From positions 7,810,572 through 7,874,571 of the forward strand of contig CM041534.1 of assembly GCA_023238725.1 (NCBI GenBank): a stretch of DNA of 64,000 nucleotides. The letters run 5' to 3'. This stretch comes from Scortum barcoo. Lineage: Eukaryota > Chordata > Actinopteri > Centrarchiformes > Terapontidae. Both the position numbers and the translations under genes were made by a program. Shown here in pieces: positions 13,263 to 24,981 of the stretch. Numbering within the stretch: the stretch's first letter is position 1; each line of letters starts with the position of its first letter. The notes beneath the pieces are model-generated. The model had not been told where the DNA came from. It made no database searches and saw only the letters and a program-made list of their open reading frames with translations.

Positions 13263-16200
13263 CACTTAATTGATCCTGAAACACTCTGCCACACTCACAG
13301 TAAATATAGAGGCATTTTTACGGAGGTTGTATCAGCTCAGTCAATTTGACTGTAATGTGTTTGTAAAAATAGTGAAATGAGAGGCGGTTTGAAGAGAATA
13401 ATCATGGCCGCACTAGTTATGACCCCACGATAACAGGACTATGGATCGGTCTCTGTCCATTTGCTCAGTTAATTTCACGCAGCATGGCGACATTGTGCAT
13501 CTTCGCCACAGCGTTTTCAGAAATTCAATGATTGGCCTGATGGTGCACCATAATTGGCACTCAAAATAAAAGACATATTTGTTCCTGATTGGCTCCGGAG
13601 GTGGTCTTCCTTATTCTTTAGAGACAGCATAAATCCTGTCACCTCCTTTTTAATACTTTTTTAAACCTAACATAAATGCAGCAAATCTACTCACTGGTGA
13701 TGTGTAATGTATTGGACAATCAATAACCACTAATTAGTTCGTCCAATGTTTACTTTTTGAATGGAGGGTAACAGTTCATTAAAACTTAGGAGGCTAGGAC
13801 AGTATGCTAGGTTACAGTAGAGAAGGTCTGTGTTAGAGGTATGGATGAGATTAGCATCTGCCTTAGGGAGCTGTAAGCCCTTCTCAGTCTTCACTACCTC
13901 TAACTCTCCTCAACAGCACCAAGGTGCTCACACGTCCTGTTTGAAATGTGTCATCAGCTGTCCTGGCAGGTACGTTGCCACATAAACCTCTGAAGTGACG
14001 GCACTTCTTGCCTGGAAAGGTCATCGTAGGAGTGGGTTAAATGTCCCCTGGAGGAGAAAGCGGCGAGCCAGACAGTCTGTGATTTGTGTGAGTTTTACGC
14101 TGCTGGAGCTGCTTCGCCTCTGCGAATGACCTTGACCAATTCTCCCTCAGTTTTTAACTTATAAGTCACTCTCTAGAAAACTGTCTGGCCACCGGGTGTC
14201 AGATGTGCCAGAAGTCATTAGTCTTAGTCTGATTGGGGATCTGAAGAAATTAAAAAAAGGACTGCCATTAGAGGTCAAGCCATCACGACAGCAGCACACA
14301 AAACACATCCTCTGTTTTGGTTTAATCCAATTAGACATCCACTGAAGCTTCAGTTGTTTTCAGGCAAGCCTGATTAACTTTGTTGTGAATAGCTGCGCTT
14401 GCTCCTCTTATTTTTCCCCTTTCTTGTGTTTGCTCAAGAAATTATCAGCCTTTCCTATCCACTCTTTAACATGCTGTATGTAGAATTTTGTCTCTGTCCA
14501 CAGCTGCATTATTATGGCTACAATGATAATCACAATTGTTTGCATAATCAGGAGTATCACCATTGAAATACTGAACTAAAGCATTTTAAATTAGCAAAAA
14601 GAAAGAAAAACACCTCCACATTTACATTGTACTTATATATTTTTGGGAATAACACTTGCAAGTCTCGTGGGCTGACAGTTGTGCAGCATAAACACGCTAT
14701 AAATGGTATTATTATATATAAAGGATCTGTGCACCCATGTTACAAAGCCCATGGTTTCTCATTTATTCATGGTGCTATCTAGCCATGCACATAGTTTTGG
14801 TGATGATCTCAGACTTTCAAGCTTCACCTTGGTGCAGTAACGTGGAAGTAAATGGAGTTTTTCTTGTTGTGCTCACGACAGTGCAAAATTACACATAAAA
14901 ATTCAAAAGCGACATTTCTTGCCTGTGACAGTGCACCAGCTGCAGTGTATAATCCACAGCAATCCTCTCTGGTCTACTTACTATCAAATAATGCAGCCAT
15001 GGCAATCCACATAATAGAAACAATTTGGCCACCGTGCCCTTGAAAGAAACACCAGATATTATATACCTGTGAATGTGGATTGCTTGGTTTCATACCAGAG
15101 CAATCGCTTTTATCACAGAGCTTTAATTTTAATGTGTTTAATAAAGAAAAAGAATTCTGCTAATAAATGTGCAGCCCTAGGTCAGAATTTATTCTGCAAG
15201 GTTTTAAAAAGCGCTCGGGCCCGCTCATTGTCACTTTTGTCTTCCTCTCATTCTGCTTCCCACTGGGGCCAACAGGTGGGACGGTCATCCACCGCCACAC
15301 ACCTTCGTGCCTGAATAGAGCAGATTATATGATGGCTGCGATTTACACTTTTCGCTCGCATTCACGCAGCTAAAATAGAAGTGCTGCCATCAATGCCGCT
15401 CCTTGCTGCCAGGCTGCTATTTAACAGCAAATGGTCAAAAACAGCATGCATCCTAGATCAAATGAGGTCAGGTGCTGTTATACCACTTGAGTATGCATTA
15501 GTTATAGGTATTTTTGTTTTTGCGATGATGATAATCGTTAGACTCATTTAGGAAGGGAGTAAAGAAATTGAGCGATTCTGCTTGTGCACCATGGTCCTTG
15601 GAGAAATATGATTTAGATGACAATGACAGCCAGAGCCGTAATTATTGAGAACAATCTCTCATTCTACTGTTCGCAAGCTAGACATATTTGTAAAATATCT
15701 TCTGGGTCCTCTTGTGTAACACGGCTCCGCGGTGTGGTCTCTTGTTTTTAAAGACGCCATTTGGAATTCATTACCAGGACTCCGTATGCAGATTTGGAAG
15801 GGCTTTGATTAAAGCTCTAACAAGCACTTGATGGGTGGGGATATCACATTTCCTTTTGTTTTAATGCACTCTGTTAGGCTCACTCACAGTTAATAAGTCA
15901 CAATCAATCTACCTGCTGTACGCACTGAGGCTTTGTAAGAGCTTAACAGGACCCCTGAGAGATGGAATAATTTCAGTTCTGAAACAGACTGACAGAGTGA
16001 ATGCGTGCATTGATGTTTGCGTCTGTGTGGGATCGTAGCAGTTTCCATTGTATATTTATATGCTTTTGTACGAGGGTGTAGGAGAAAATGGAGACTGCTA
16101 GGGGAAGGCTGTCAGACTGGGAGACAGGCGCTGTGTGTTGTCTCCTCTCCATCTTCACTTGAAAGACTGGGTGCAGTTGCCTTGAGCTAGTGCATCATAT

Positions 16201-19200
16201 TTGATGACCTCAGAAACAGCTCTCCCAGAATACCTGACTTACGCTTTCTAGTGTCCAAGTCATCCCCTTCCCGTGGATGAAAATGCCAGATTCCAGCCAT
16301 GGTCATTGGAGCAACTCGCACAAATGTGCACAAATACACAAAATGTGACAGAGACGCATCAAAGGTCACGCTGCACACCGGCATCTTTAGCGTGTCGAAG
16401 CTATAATGGTGAGGACTCTCTGTGAACCTTCTGACGGCTTTAAGTTAAAGGTCCTGTTTATGGTTCCAGTGCGTTAAATGTCTTTGCTGAGGCATGAAGC
16501 TCAGGGAAACACTCTATTTGCTGAGTTGAGTCTCAGAATGCATCACTGCTATTTTCTCCTCAGTGACATATTAAGCTGGCATTTTAGCAGTTTTAAGGTT
16601 GATTGAATATTTCATTAAATTCAGATTTGTTCCTTTTGATTTATTACAATAAAATATTCCTTTAGGTGTTCAGAAAACATAGTTAGGGGAGCAGTTTCAG
16701 ATGATATAGATATGCAGATGGCTGACAAATAAAAGTACAAACCAACAGAAAGTGCCTCAGTATATAGTGTATTGGAGCAGGTTAGTGAAGTTTGGCATTT
16801 TTTGTCAAAGGCGCACCCAAATGGATAGCCCGGGAACTTTACATGCATATCATAAACCAGATTCAACTTCTGGAACAAATTAGAAGCATAATTTCTGTTT
16901 GGGATTAACCCTTGACCGACATCTAGGCACAACTGCTTGTAGGATGCTTATAGGATGCCGTCCCCCTTCCAAATGAGTAAATCCTTATCTCCCTCTGAAG
17001 ATGGCTCGATGTTTGCTACGTGCCTCGGCATAGCAGTCGACAGCTTGGTGATAACTTTAAACAATCTAATCAGGGGCAGCCGAGCATGGACATTGACATT
17101 CTGGATGCACTGAACACACCAGCTCACGCGGCTGCATGAAAGATCTTCAGGACATTTTAAAGTTCTCTCGCTGCTTCTCCCCTCACCTCCTCATCCAACA
17201 CACAGAGAGGCCGGGGGTTTCATGGCTTCTTGCATCTTGTTCTTTCTGGTGGTTTTCCCAAAAGTAGCGCCTGAAGCACCTCCTCCTCCTCCTTTTTTTT
17301 TTTTTTTTTTTTTTTACAAACAGCTTTTATGAAGGTACTGCATTTGTAATTGAAATGGTGAAAAGGCCTGTGGCGGCAACTAACACGATATAATGTGGTA
17401 GGGCAGAGTCAAGGCTGTAATTGTTTTGATTGAATTTGATAGCGGCAGGACAGGGAAAAGTTACTTAGCAAAGGAAAAAAAAAACTGTCTATAATCCTCT
17501 CTAGGTATTTGAATAAATACCTCCGTCTTGTAAACAAAGATTGTTATGCTGAGTTGATTTGCACAATTACGTAAATGCCTTTAAAAGCCATGTGCCATGC
17601 TTAGAATATTTGCAAGAAGGGAGCTATTGTAATCATGTGAACAGTCAAATCTGCAGCCATCTCTTGAAAAACACTTGGAAATGTGTTCTATCATTCTGCT
17701 CTTCATTGTTGTTGTTGACATGATAAATGTGTAGATAACTGTCTTGAAAACACAGGTGTTCGTCATTGTGGATGGAAAATTTTGTACCCATGCCTTTGGT
17801 CTCTCAGAAGTATTTGTACCCGTTTGACATGAACATTAGGCTCTTCTTAGTAAACCAATTAGACAAACTGGTTTTATCGGCCATGATTGATGCCAACCTC
17901 TAATTTAACCACTGACAGATTACTCTCCTTAATCCCTACCAGTTTCCAGTTGTACCACAGGTGCACTTCTTGTTTCTAAAATACCATTTATAGCATGTTT
18001 ATGCTTTCTGCGTCATACACCTTGCACAACTGCCTGTGTTTTGCGCCGGTGAGCCACAAAAATGGGTTCTCACACATATGCGTCACACATGTTAATAACC
18101 TTCCACCTTAAGTCCCAACATCCTGTGTGTTGCTGTTCCACTGGCTGCAAGAAAATGCTGGAAAAGAAGTTTCAAATAATTTACGCCGTCCCCCAAAAAC
18201 TCGGCAAATTAAGGGTACGTAACCTTCCAGACACAAATCTGTTTGCAGACAAAGTTTAAGCTTGTTGATGTTTTTTTTTTTTTTTTTTCCTTCAAAAAAA
18301 CGCTCTTCACTTCAAAAGGCAGCATATTTCTACTGTCAGAAGTTCTAGTCTGATCCTTCACTCAAAACACAAAGCAGCCAAATGCAACATTGAGCAGGCT
18401 TTTTTCCAGTCCTATCTGAAAGAGATTAGAGGAACATGCATTTCCTTCTTTGAGCTCACATTTCAAACTCTGCCTTCATGTCGTTTCTCAACCACTGGTG
18501 GAGCTCGTTAGAGAAAAACGAGAGTGCGAGCTACATACTGTAAGTAGTCCCTGTCAGCTCGGACATCGTGGTCCTGGTTTATGTTGGGACCTCAAATTAG
18601 ATTGTCATGACTAAATAGCTCCTTAATGGGATCACTGGGATCGCTCTTTATAGTCATGTTCTCGCCATCCTTCTCTTTCAGGTTTAGTTTAGAGCGTGCT
18701 ACCTCTCTACTTTTTCCCCATGGCATTAACAGAGAATAAAGTCTGTTAGAGGGGAGATGTGCGGGAGGCTGAATGTAGTTCAGTTTGTTGAGTGTGTCTT
18801 TGGTCGGCCCACAAATAGAGTCCTTTTTTTTTTTTTTAGTCAAGATGAAATGTGCATGTGTGTCTGTGTTATTGAGACAGAGACACAGAGGGAGAGTTGA
18901 TGTCACAGCAAGTGTGTGGAAGATTTCTTTGATTTTCAAGAAGGTTCGATGACAATTTGACAGGGGTGGAGGGAACATGGATGAAAGTCCTTTGATGCTG
19001 ACGGAAGGTTTCTCCCACATACAAATAGCTATTTATCCTCTCCTCCTTTTCTCCTCTCCTCTCTCCTCTCCTTGTTAAATGTTTGGGCAGGCTGCTCAGA
19101 CTTTTGTACTGATGTGCATGATACCGCCAGGCGACGTCTGACTGTCGTAACTGTCCTTCCTGTTCTGTCCAAGCAGCAATAAACAGCAGGATTGTGCTAA

Positions 19201-21393
19201 GCTAACGTCGCTGCGGGAATGCCACGGTGAGTGATGAAGCGACGGTTTGTTGGTGTTTGTAAACTAGACGTGATGGGTAAAGGTACAGAGGTGAGTCCAA
19301 AACCAACAGCAACCAGTGGCACTATCTCTTCGCAGCACAAAGCAGCTTTGCCGGCTGTGTTCTCAATTGCGACAGGTTGAATATGGCCTAATAAAAGGGA
19401 GACGGAGCGGAAATTTCACCCAATTCCTGCAGATAAGAGGGTATTGTTTCAGCAACTCGTGAGCTTTTTGTTAGAAAAATGTGAGAATTTAGATTGGCTA
19501 AAAGAAACAAGAAATCTCTTTTCTTCCCACTCTCTGTTTTCTTTGTATTTGAGGCTCATTCTTGGGGCCCGTTTATAAAGACAAGCCAGGGCGACAAAAT
19601 GAATCCTGGAGATTAATTAAAAATAGTTGATGGGGGGTTTAGACAGCACATACATGGACGTGGGGAGTTATGATACCCTGTTGGTGCCGATGCAAAGTTG
19701 TTTGTTTTTTTTTTAAATTTTGTTATTAATAGTACAAAGGCAACAAATGTAAGTAATTGCTTATCCTTTGAGTGGCTAATTAAAAATCTGAAATGGCTCT
19801 CATATCTTTGCATTATTTCAGTTTGGAGGTGGCTTCAAATCACATCAAACACCATCCCTCTATCTGCACTCTGTAACTGGAATATACCCCTATGCATTTA
19901 CGTTCACGCACCACACAATACATCGCCATGGACACGTGTTTATTTATGTACATCGCTTTAGGGACGCAGAATAGAGATTTCCATGTTACATGCTTGCTCA
20001 CGACAATGTCACAGCAGAAGCTGCAGTTGTCAGGCTGTGCTTCAGAGCATTGCCTGTGTTCACATGATTAGAGTTATAATGCCCAGTGGTCTTACTGGAT
20101 AAATAATTGTCTGTTTCTAAATTGAGCCACATTTTGTTGCTTGGTCTATAGAGTCTGTTAATCTTGTGCAATTGAATTTGTTTCTCCACAGGTGTGCACA
20201 TCTCTAAAAACAACATTAATGAGAATACATTAATGTGAAAAGACCATAGCACCACAGTGACATGGCAACATTTCAAAAACAATACAGCAGTACAATGTAT
20301 AAACACGTAATCTCTTCCCTCTGTGTGAACATGCGCCTCTTTCTTACTTTGTCATTGCTGTAGTATTTTAATAATATTCCTCATGTAGTCACATTGTAAT
20401 CTAAGCTATAGAGGACAGAACTGATAATACTACCAGATTATATCACTTTCAGTGAACTGAACAATTAGGAGCAGTGATGGAATTTGTATGAGTATCAAGC
20501 CATACTTGAAGATATTCTGTCTTTTTAAGAATTCTCTCAACTCCCCAAACGCCCTGTCGGATTGCAGTGTGATCACATTGGGCCGTGCAGAAATGGCTGA
20601 ATTGGAATCTTATCTTCTTCCATCTTTCCCATTACGGGCAGATTGAAAGCCCTGCAGCGGTGCTCTGGCCCGGTCCCCAGTCAAGACCGCTTTTTAGACT
20701 GCAATTTGACAGCTTCTAAAAATGTCACATTTTGTTGTTAAGATGCACTGCCAAGCACTTGAGCCATACATGCTGTGGCATCAGCACCAGTTCGGTTGTG
20801 AAGCTTCGCTGACCTTCCCTTCACTCCTGGGCATCACCCCTGGCACTACCTGTCTCCTGGTGTCAGTATGACATTATGAACTTGAAGAGCCTGATGTGTA
20901 GCAGTAGGCACAAAGCCACTTTTCCCCGCTTTCATCCCATACTCAATAGACATACTATCCAGGCCAAGTATTTATAGAAAATAAGTTCAGTCGCACACAC
21001 GGAAATGATATGCACTGTCTTCACACCATATTTACTAATGCGTGTAAACTGTGGGTTATTTGTTATTTTAATGATATTCATTAATCAGTTCAATTAGTCT
21101 ATATTTCCTACACGAAGACAATGAATATGAACGGAAGCTAGTTCTTTATTTTGGCTTTCAGTAGAGTTCCAGTCTCACAGTGCGATGCATTCCTTTGACT
21201 CACTCAATAAAACAAAATTTCATAATGAATTATTGTTAAATTATTATTAATTATTTTATTTAACATAATGCCCAAGACTGTACACATTTATGTTACACAC
21301 TGTACACATTTAATTTATTTGTACATAAATGCCCTTACAGAATTTGCTTGTTTTTTTGCTAGGACTGGAAAAAATAAAGATAACTGAAAGTAA
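13263..21393. other. Intronic sequence, Musashi upstream intron, part 2
   Basis: I see no gene. The longest reading frames, such as the 142-codon minus-strand frame at 18592-19020, contain homopolymer-encoded lysines and no domain signature. Simple-sequence features are a (TCC)4T23 tract at 17281-17315, a T18 run at 18271-18288, a T12 run near 18827, and a CT-rich stretch at 19037-19071 (tcctctcctcc type). Confidence 0.7.
17281..17315. repeat. (TCC)4 followed by T23
   Basis: Four TCC units run directly into 23 T. This pyrimidine-only tract resembles a strong polypyrimidine tract, but it is not followed by a nearby AG with an open coding segment, so I read it as simple sequence. Confidence 0.85.
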
Positions 21394-21864
21394 AGCCACA
21401 TTTCAACCAGGGACTTGGAAACTTTGGAGGAACTCAGAGCTTTTCCGCTACACGGACCAGGGTCTAAATTAAGTTCCGGACATTATTTTACCCTCCACAA
21501 TGTTCCTGCTCGGGGGTAGTACTTTTAAAAAGCACAGGAACTTTGGGGGTGGGCCTTGCTGCACTGAACATTTCTGACTGGTCGAGTATTTCCTGCATTC
21601 TATTTCAACAGCAATTTTTAAAACCCTGCATCCGCAAACAAACTGTATTTACTGTTTGTATTTGTTTGATATTGACATGAAGCAGAAGAAGGTCTATGAC
21701 AGATGGAGCAAGTTAGCGCCTTACTGAGTATTTATGCTAAGGAGCAAATCCAGTGCGTAAAATGATGTGTAAAAACAGCTGTCGGTCGAAACACAGACAG
21801 GAACCTTTTCAGTTGCTTGAAAAAGATTGCAGAAGTTCCAGGTACTTTGGGTTGAAATGGGTCT
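21394..21864. mobile_element. PIF/Harbinger-like MITE (non-autonomous DNA transposon)
   Basis: The left end agccacatttcaacc (21394-21408) and the reverse complement of the right end agacccatttcaacc (21850-21864) match at 13 of 15 bases. The element is flanked by the same trinucleotide TAA at 21391-21393 and 21865-21867, the target duplication expected for PIF/Harbinger elements (TWA). It is 471 bp long and has no transposase-like frame. Internal sequence such as aggaactttgggggtgggcc resembles fish repeats I associate with this class. Ends and duplication are seen directly; the superfamily assignment is inference. Confidence 0.6.
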
Positions 21865-22275
21865 TAAAAGCAAATTTAGATAAATGGAAAAAAGGGATAA
21901 TCTGTACTTGAAGTGCATTTAGTTTCTATTCTTAGCATGCTGTAATAATGTAATTTGATTAGTATAATTCATATGTAGTCTAATTAATCCATGATACTGC
22001 TTTCCAAAACAGGCAGGTGTTTAAGGCCAAGGTTAAGCAGTGGTGGCAACAGCACTGAAAGGAGGGGTTGGGTTTTAAAGAAGGATATGGCTGAAAGGAT
22101 AAAACAGAGAAGCTTTGTGGTATTAGGATGAACTGATTAACAGCATCTCTTGCTTCACTTTACTCAGCCAAATCATTCACATATCAGCATGTTTATGATC
22201 CCCTCATGCCAGTATCACTATGCCAGCTTTAAACCAGTCAAAGGTGGATGTTTGTATGTGTATATAACATATGTG

Positions 22276-22459
22276 TAGTTAAGCCCAAAAGTATTCATAC
22301 CCCTGGCACAATTTAGACTTAAAGTTACTTTTATTCAAACAGCAAGTTTTTTTTGACCGGAAATGAATGTACACAGGCATCATTGTGGAAAAAATTATTT
22401 CTCAGCTTTCATTTACATTTGAATAAAAAGTAGCATGTCCAAAATTATTCATACCCTTT
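22276..22459 (+). repeat. Left terminal inverted repeat of the Tc1 element, IR/DR type
   Basis: The repeat pairs with 23658-23871. It holds two direct repeats with the core attcatacc: an outer one at about 22284-22304 and an inner one at about 22437-22458. These are the presumed transposase binding sites of the IR/DR arrangement. It is about 30 bases shorter than the right repeat because of an internal deletion after gaccggaaatga (near 22366-22372). Confidence 0.9.
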
Positions 22460-22617
22460 GCAAACTGTCACAGTCTGTGGGAAAGTCCAAGGTTCTATAC
22501 CATCCAAATAGTCCAAGCTGTTCTAAAGCATCCTAATTACACTGCTTCATTGGGAACAGCTTAATCAACTCAACAGGTGAAAAACAGCAGCTCTCTGCAG
22601 TTGGTTTGTGGACAATC

Positions 22618-23608
22618 ATGGCTAAGACAAAGGAGCTCACTGAAGACCTGCGGCTGTGCATTGTGGCTGCTCACAAGTCAGGAAAGGCTATAAGGCCATA
22701 TCTAAATGTTTTGAAGTTCCAAGTGGCTTCAATGCAAAGTATTATTAATAAAATACAAGACGTTCCGCACTGTGGAAAATCTCAGAGGACGTGGTTGGAA
22801 GCCAAAAGAAAGTGACACCTGTGCTGGCCAGGAGGATACTGAGAGAGGTGAAAAAGAATCCAAGGATCACCACCTAAGGCCATCCTGGAAAATCTGGGCC
22901 CTGCTGGTGGCAACGTCTCAAGGCAGACAGTCCAACGGACACTGCACACTGCCACTGCACACTGCTGGGTTCCACGGACGCAGACCAAGGAGGATGCCAC
23001 TTCTCCAGATAAGGCACACAAAAGCCTGCTTGACCTTTGCAAATGCTCATCTGGACAAAGAAGAAGACTTCTTGGTCTTCTATTTTATGGTCAGATGAAA
23101 CAAAAATTGAATTGTTTGGCCACAATGATGCATCCTTCATTTGGTGTAAAAAAGGAGAAGCCTTCAACCCTAAGAACACCATCCCCACTGTCAAACATGG
23201 TGGTGGGAACCTAATGCTTTGGGGGTGGTTTTCAGCCAATGGTCCAGGGAACCTAATCACAGGAAACAGCACCATGAAAAAAGAGGAATACATCAAGATT
23301 CTCAACAACAACATCAGGCAGTCTGCAGACAAACTTGGCCTTTGGGCACCACTGGACATTTCAGCAGCGACCCACAACACACAGCAAAAGTGGTGAAGAA
23401 ATGGTTAGCAGGACAAAAACATTAATGTTTTGGAGTGGCCTAGCCAGAGTCCTGACTTGAAATCCAATTGAGAATCTGTGGAGGGAGCTAAAGATCAGGG
23501 TGATGGCAAGGAGATCCTCCAACCTGAGAGTTGGAGCTCATCGCAAAAGATGAATTGGCAAAAATACCAGTGAAGAGATGCAAAAAGCTGGTCAGCAATT
23601 GTAGGTAG
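22618..23608 (+). pseudogene. Tc1-like transposase pseudogene
   Basis: The start MAKTKELTEDLR (22618) opens the N-terminal helix-turn-helix DNA-binding region. The frame then shifts near 22686 and again near 22800, 23080 and 23458, so the similarity is spread over three frames to a stop at 23606-23608. The first catalytic Asp is present in WSDETKIE (codon 23094-23096). The second, normally in a QQDNDPKHTAK-type motif, is gone: about five bases are deleted and the region reads FSSDPQHTAK (23359-23388). The third acidic residue is kept in NPIENLW (codon 23470-23472). A normal protein of this family has roughly 340 residues, and the span here fits that length. The copy is inactive. The minus-strand frame across 22874-23380 is only its antisense shadow. 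Confidence 0.92.
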
Positions 23609-23657
23609 CATTTGATTGCTGTACTAGCCAATAAAGGCTTTTCTATTGATTATTGAG

Positions 23658-23871
23658 AAGGGTATGAATAATTTTGGACATGCCACTTTTTGTTCAAATG
23701 TAAATAAAAGCTGAGAAATATTTTTTTCCACAATGATCCCTCTTGTACATCGTCTTATTATCTTTTGGGAGAAGCCTGTGTCATTTCCGGTCAAAAAAAA
23801 ACTTGCTGGTTGAATAAAAGTAATTGTAAGTCAAAATTTGCCAGAGGTATGAATAATTTCGGGCTTGACTG
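23658..23871 (-). repeat. Right terminal inverted repeat of the Tc1 element
   Basis: This 214-bp repeat is the inverse of the left end. The inner direct repeat (aagggtatgaataattttgg) lies at 23658-23678 and the outer one (aggtatgaataatttcggg) at 23845-23863. It keeps the middle segment that the left copy has lost, so it shows the ancestral repeat length. It ends ...cttgactg before the TA target. Confidence 0.9.
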
Positions 23872-23873
23872 TA

Positions 23874-23937
23874 TATATGTATGTATGTATGTATATATGT
23901 ATGTATATGTGTGTGTGTGTGTGTGTGTGCATAAATA

Positions 23938-23988
<51 letters not shown>
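23874..23988. repeat. Compound microsatellite: (ATGT)n, (GT)n, then (AT)24
   Basis: ATGT/ATAT units run into about ten GT units (to 23929), then a short gap, then 24 AT units at 23941-23988. The tract begins immediately at the TA target of the transposon. Either the element inserted at the edge of a TA-rich tract, or the tract expanded from the duplicated target. Confidence 0.93.
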
Positions 23989-23990
<2 letters not shown>

Positions 23991-24667
23991 TTAAGATTTA
24001 TGCTGAACGAACTTGTTCTGTCCTTCAAATTCGTTGTTTGTAGATGGTTGTGGAAGCTCTTGAGATGGCGTGCTTTGAGATAAAATAACAAAGACAAATC
24101 TACAATAAGAAGGCCGCAAGAAGGTCAGATGTTTTTATGTGTCTGTTTACCTTTGTTGTCTTGAGCAGTACAGATGCCCATCTCTCTGCTCTAGTCATTT
24201 TTTCAGTTGGGCATATGGGCCAAAGCTGCATCTCAGACACACTCAGGGGGGCAGCACTTCACTGACATAGGAAGTGTGGGGGGGGACCCCTGCTGTCCAC
24301 CATCTGGGCAAATGGCAGATCTTTATGCCAGCGTGGTAGCCACTGAAGAAAGAGGGCACAGGGGCATAGCGAGAAGCCACGAAGACAGACAGAGGGGGCA
24401 TTTGCAGACACAGGTCATTCTTTCTCGGTAAAAGAGCCACTCAGGAACACCTGTGCTCCCACTCCCCTCTGCCCTACTTCAGACATTCTGTCAGAAAGCC
24501 CATGCTCAGCAGAACTACAGGCTCCAAACAAAAGACTTTGCAGGCTCGGCAGAGTGCGTGCAGGTGAATAACAATAACCACTTGTTCAGTTATTCATATA
24601 TTCATATGTGTGTTCATATTTAGCCTTCACTGTGAGGGTGATGAACAGTGTTGGCTGAGGCTGTGCC

Positions 24668-24860
24668 ACGCTGACGCAAGGAAGCACCGGCTCGGGCTCC
24701 TCTCCTCCAGCGCGGAGGCAGTTACCGGGCAAGAAGGAGACAGGGTGACTGGTCGGGGTGTCCTTTGCGGGTCTGGCGTCAGACTTGCCGGGTCGGCGCA
24801 TTAAAAGAACAGCAACTCCTAATGAGGAAGAAATCAGACGCGTCTCAGCCGGGGCAACAG
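24668..24860. promoter_or_regulatory. CpG-dense block (possible regulatory element)
   Basis: I count about sixteen CpG dinucleotides in 193 bases, far more than in the surrounding intron. It includes ctgacgcaag, ggcgtcagac and cagacgcgtctc, which resemble CRE/AP-1-like or E2F-like cores. No TATA or initiator arrangement is evident. The dispersed intron sequence (copy 2) follows about 80 bases later. It could be an enhancer, an unmethylated island or chance; function is inferred only. Confidence 0.35.
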
Positions 24861-24937
24861 AGAGGAGGAGGGAGGGAGAGAGTGGGAGCAAAAGCCAGTA
24901 AGAGCTGTGTGGCAGCTCCCTTATGTTCAACTGATAG

Positions 24938-24981
24938 ATTAGTCATTGAGGGCTCATACAGCCTCTCGGATGGCAGGCAGC
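24938..24981 (+). repeat. Dispersed intron sequence, copy 2 (partner at 13123-13165)
   Basis: It matches the 13.1-kb copy in attagtcattga-ggctca, cagcctctc-gat and the following ggcag core, with two extra bases and a few substitutions. It has the same strand and order. See copy 1 for the alternatives. Confidence 0.55.

Larger units (their letters stand above)
22276..23871 (+). mobile_element. Tc1/mariner-type DNA transposon, full length, inactivated
   Basis: A 1596-bp element lies between long terminal inverted repeats beginning CAGTYAAGCCC. Its right flank carries TA (23872-23873); the left flank reads tg, a single change from TA. Length, TA target, long IR/DR-type ends and a transposase homologous to the DD34E Tc1 family identify a fish Tc1-like element of the same general type as Sleeping Beauty and Passport. 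The transposase carries several frameshifts and a deletion in a catalytic motif, so the copy cannot mobilise itself. Its right end abuts an ATGT/GT/AT microsatellite (23874-23988). The element lies in the same orientation as the Musashi gene. Confidence 0.93.

Noticed and set aside
18592..19020. 142-codon minus-strand reading frame
   Set aside because: Contains homopolymer-encoded Lys and no recognisable domain or splice context.
22874..23380. 168-codon minus-strand reading frame
   Set aside because: It is the antisense of the degenerate Tc1 transposase and has no motif of its own.
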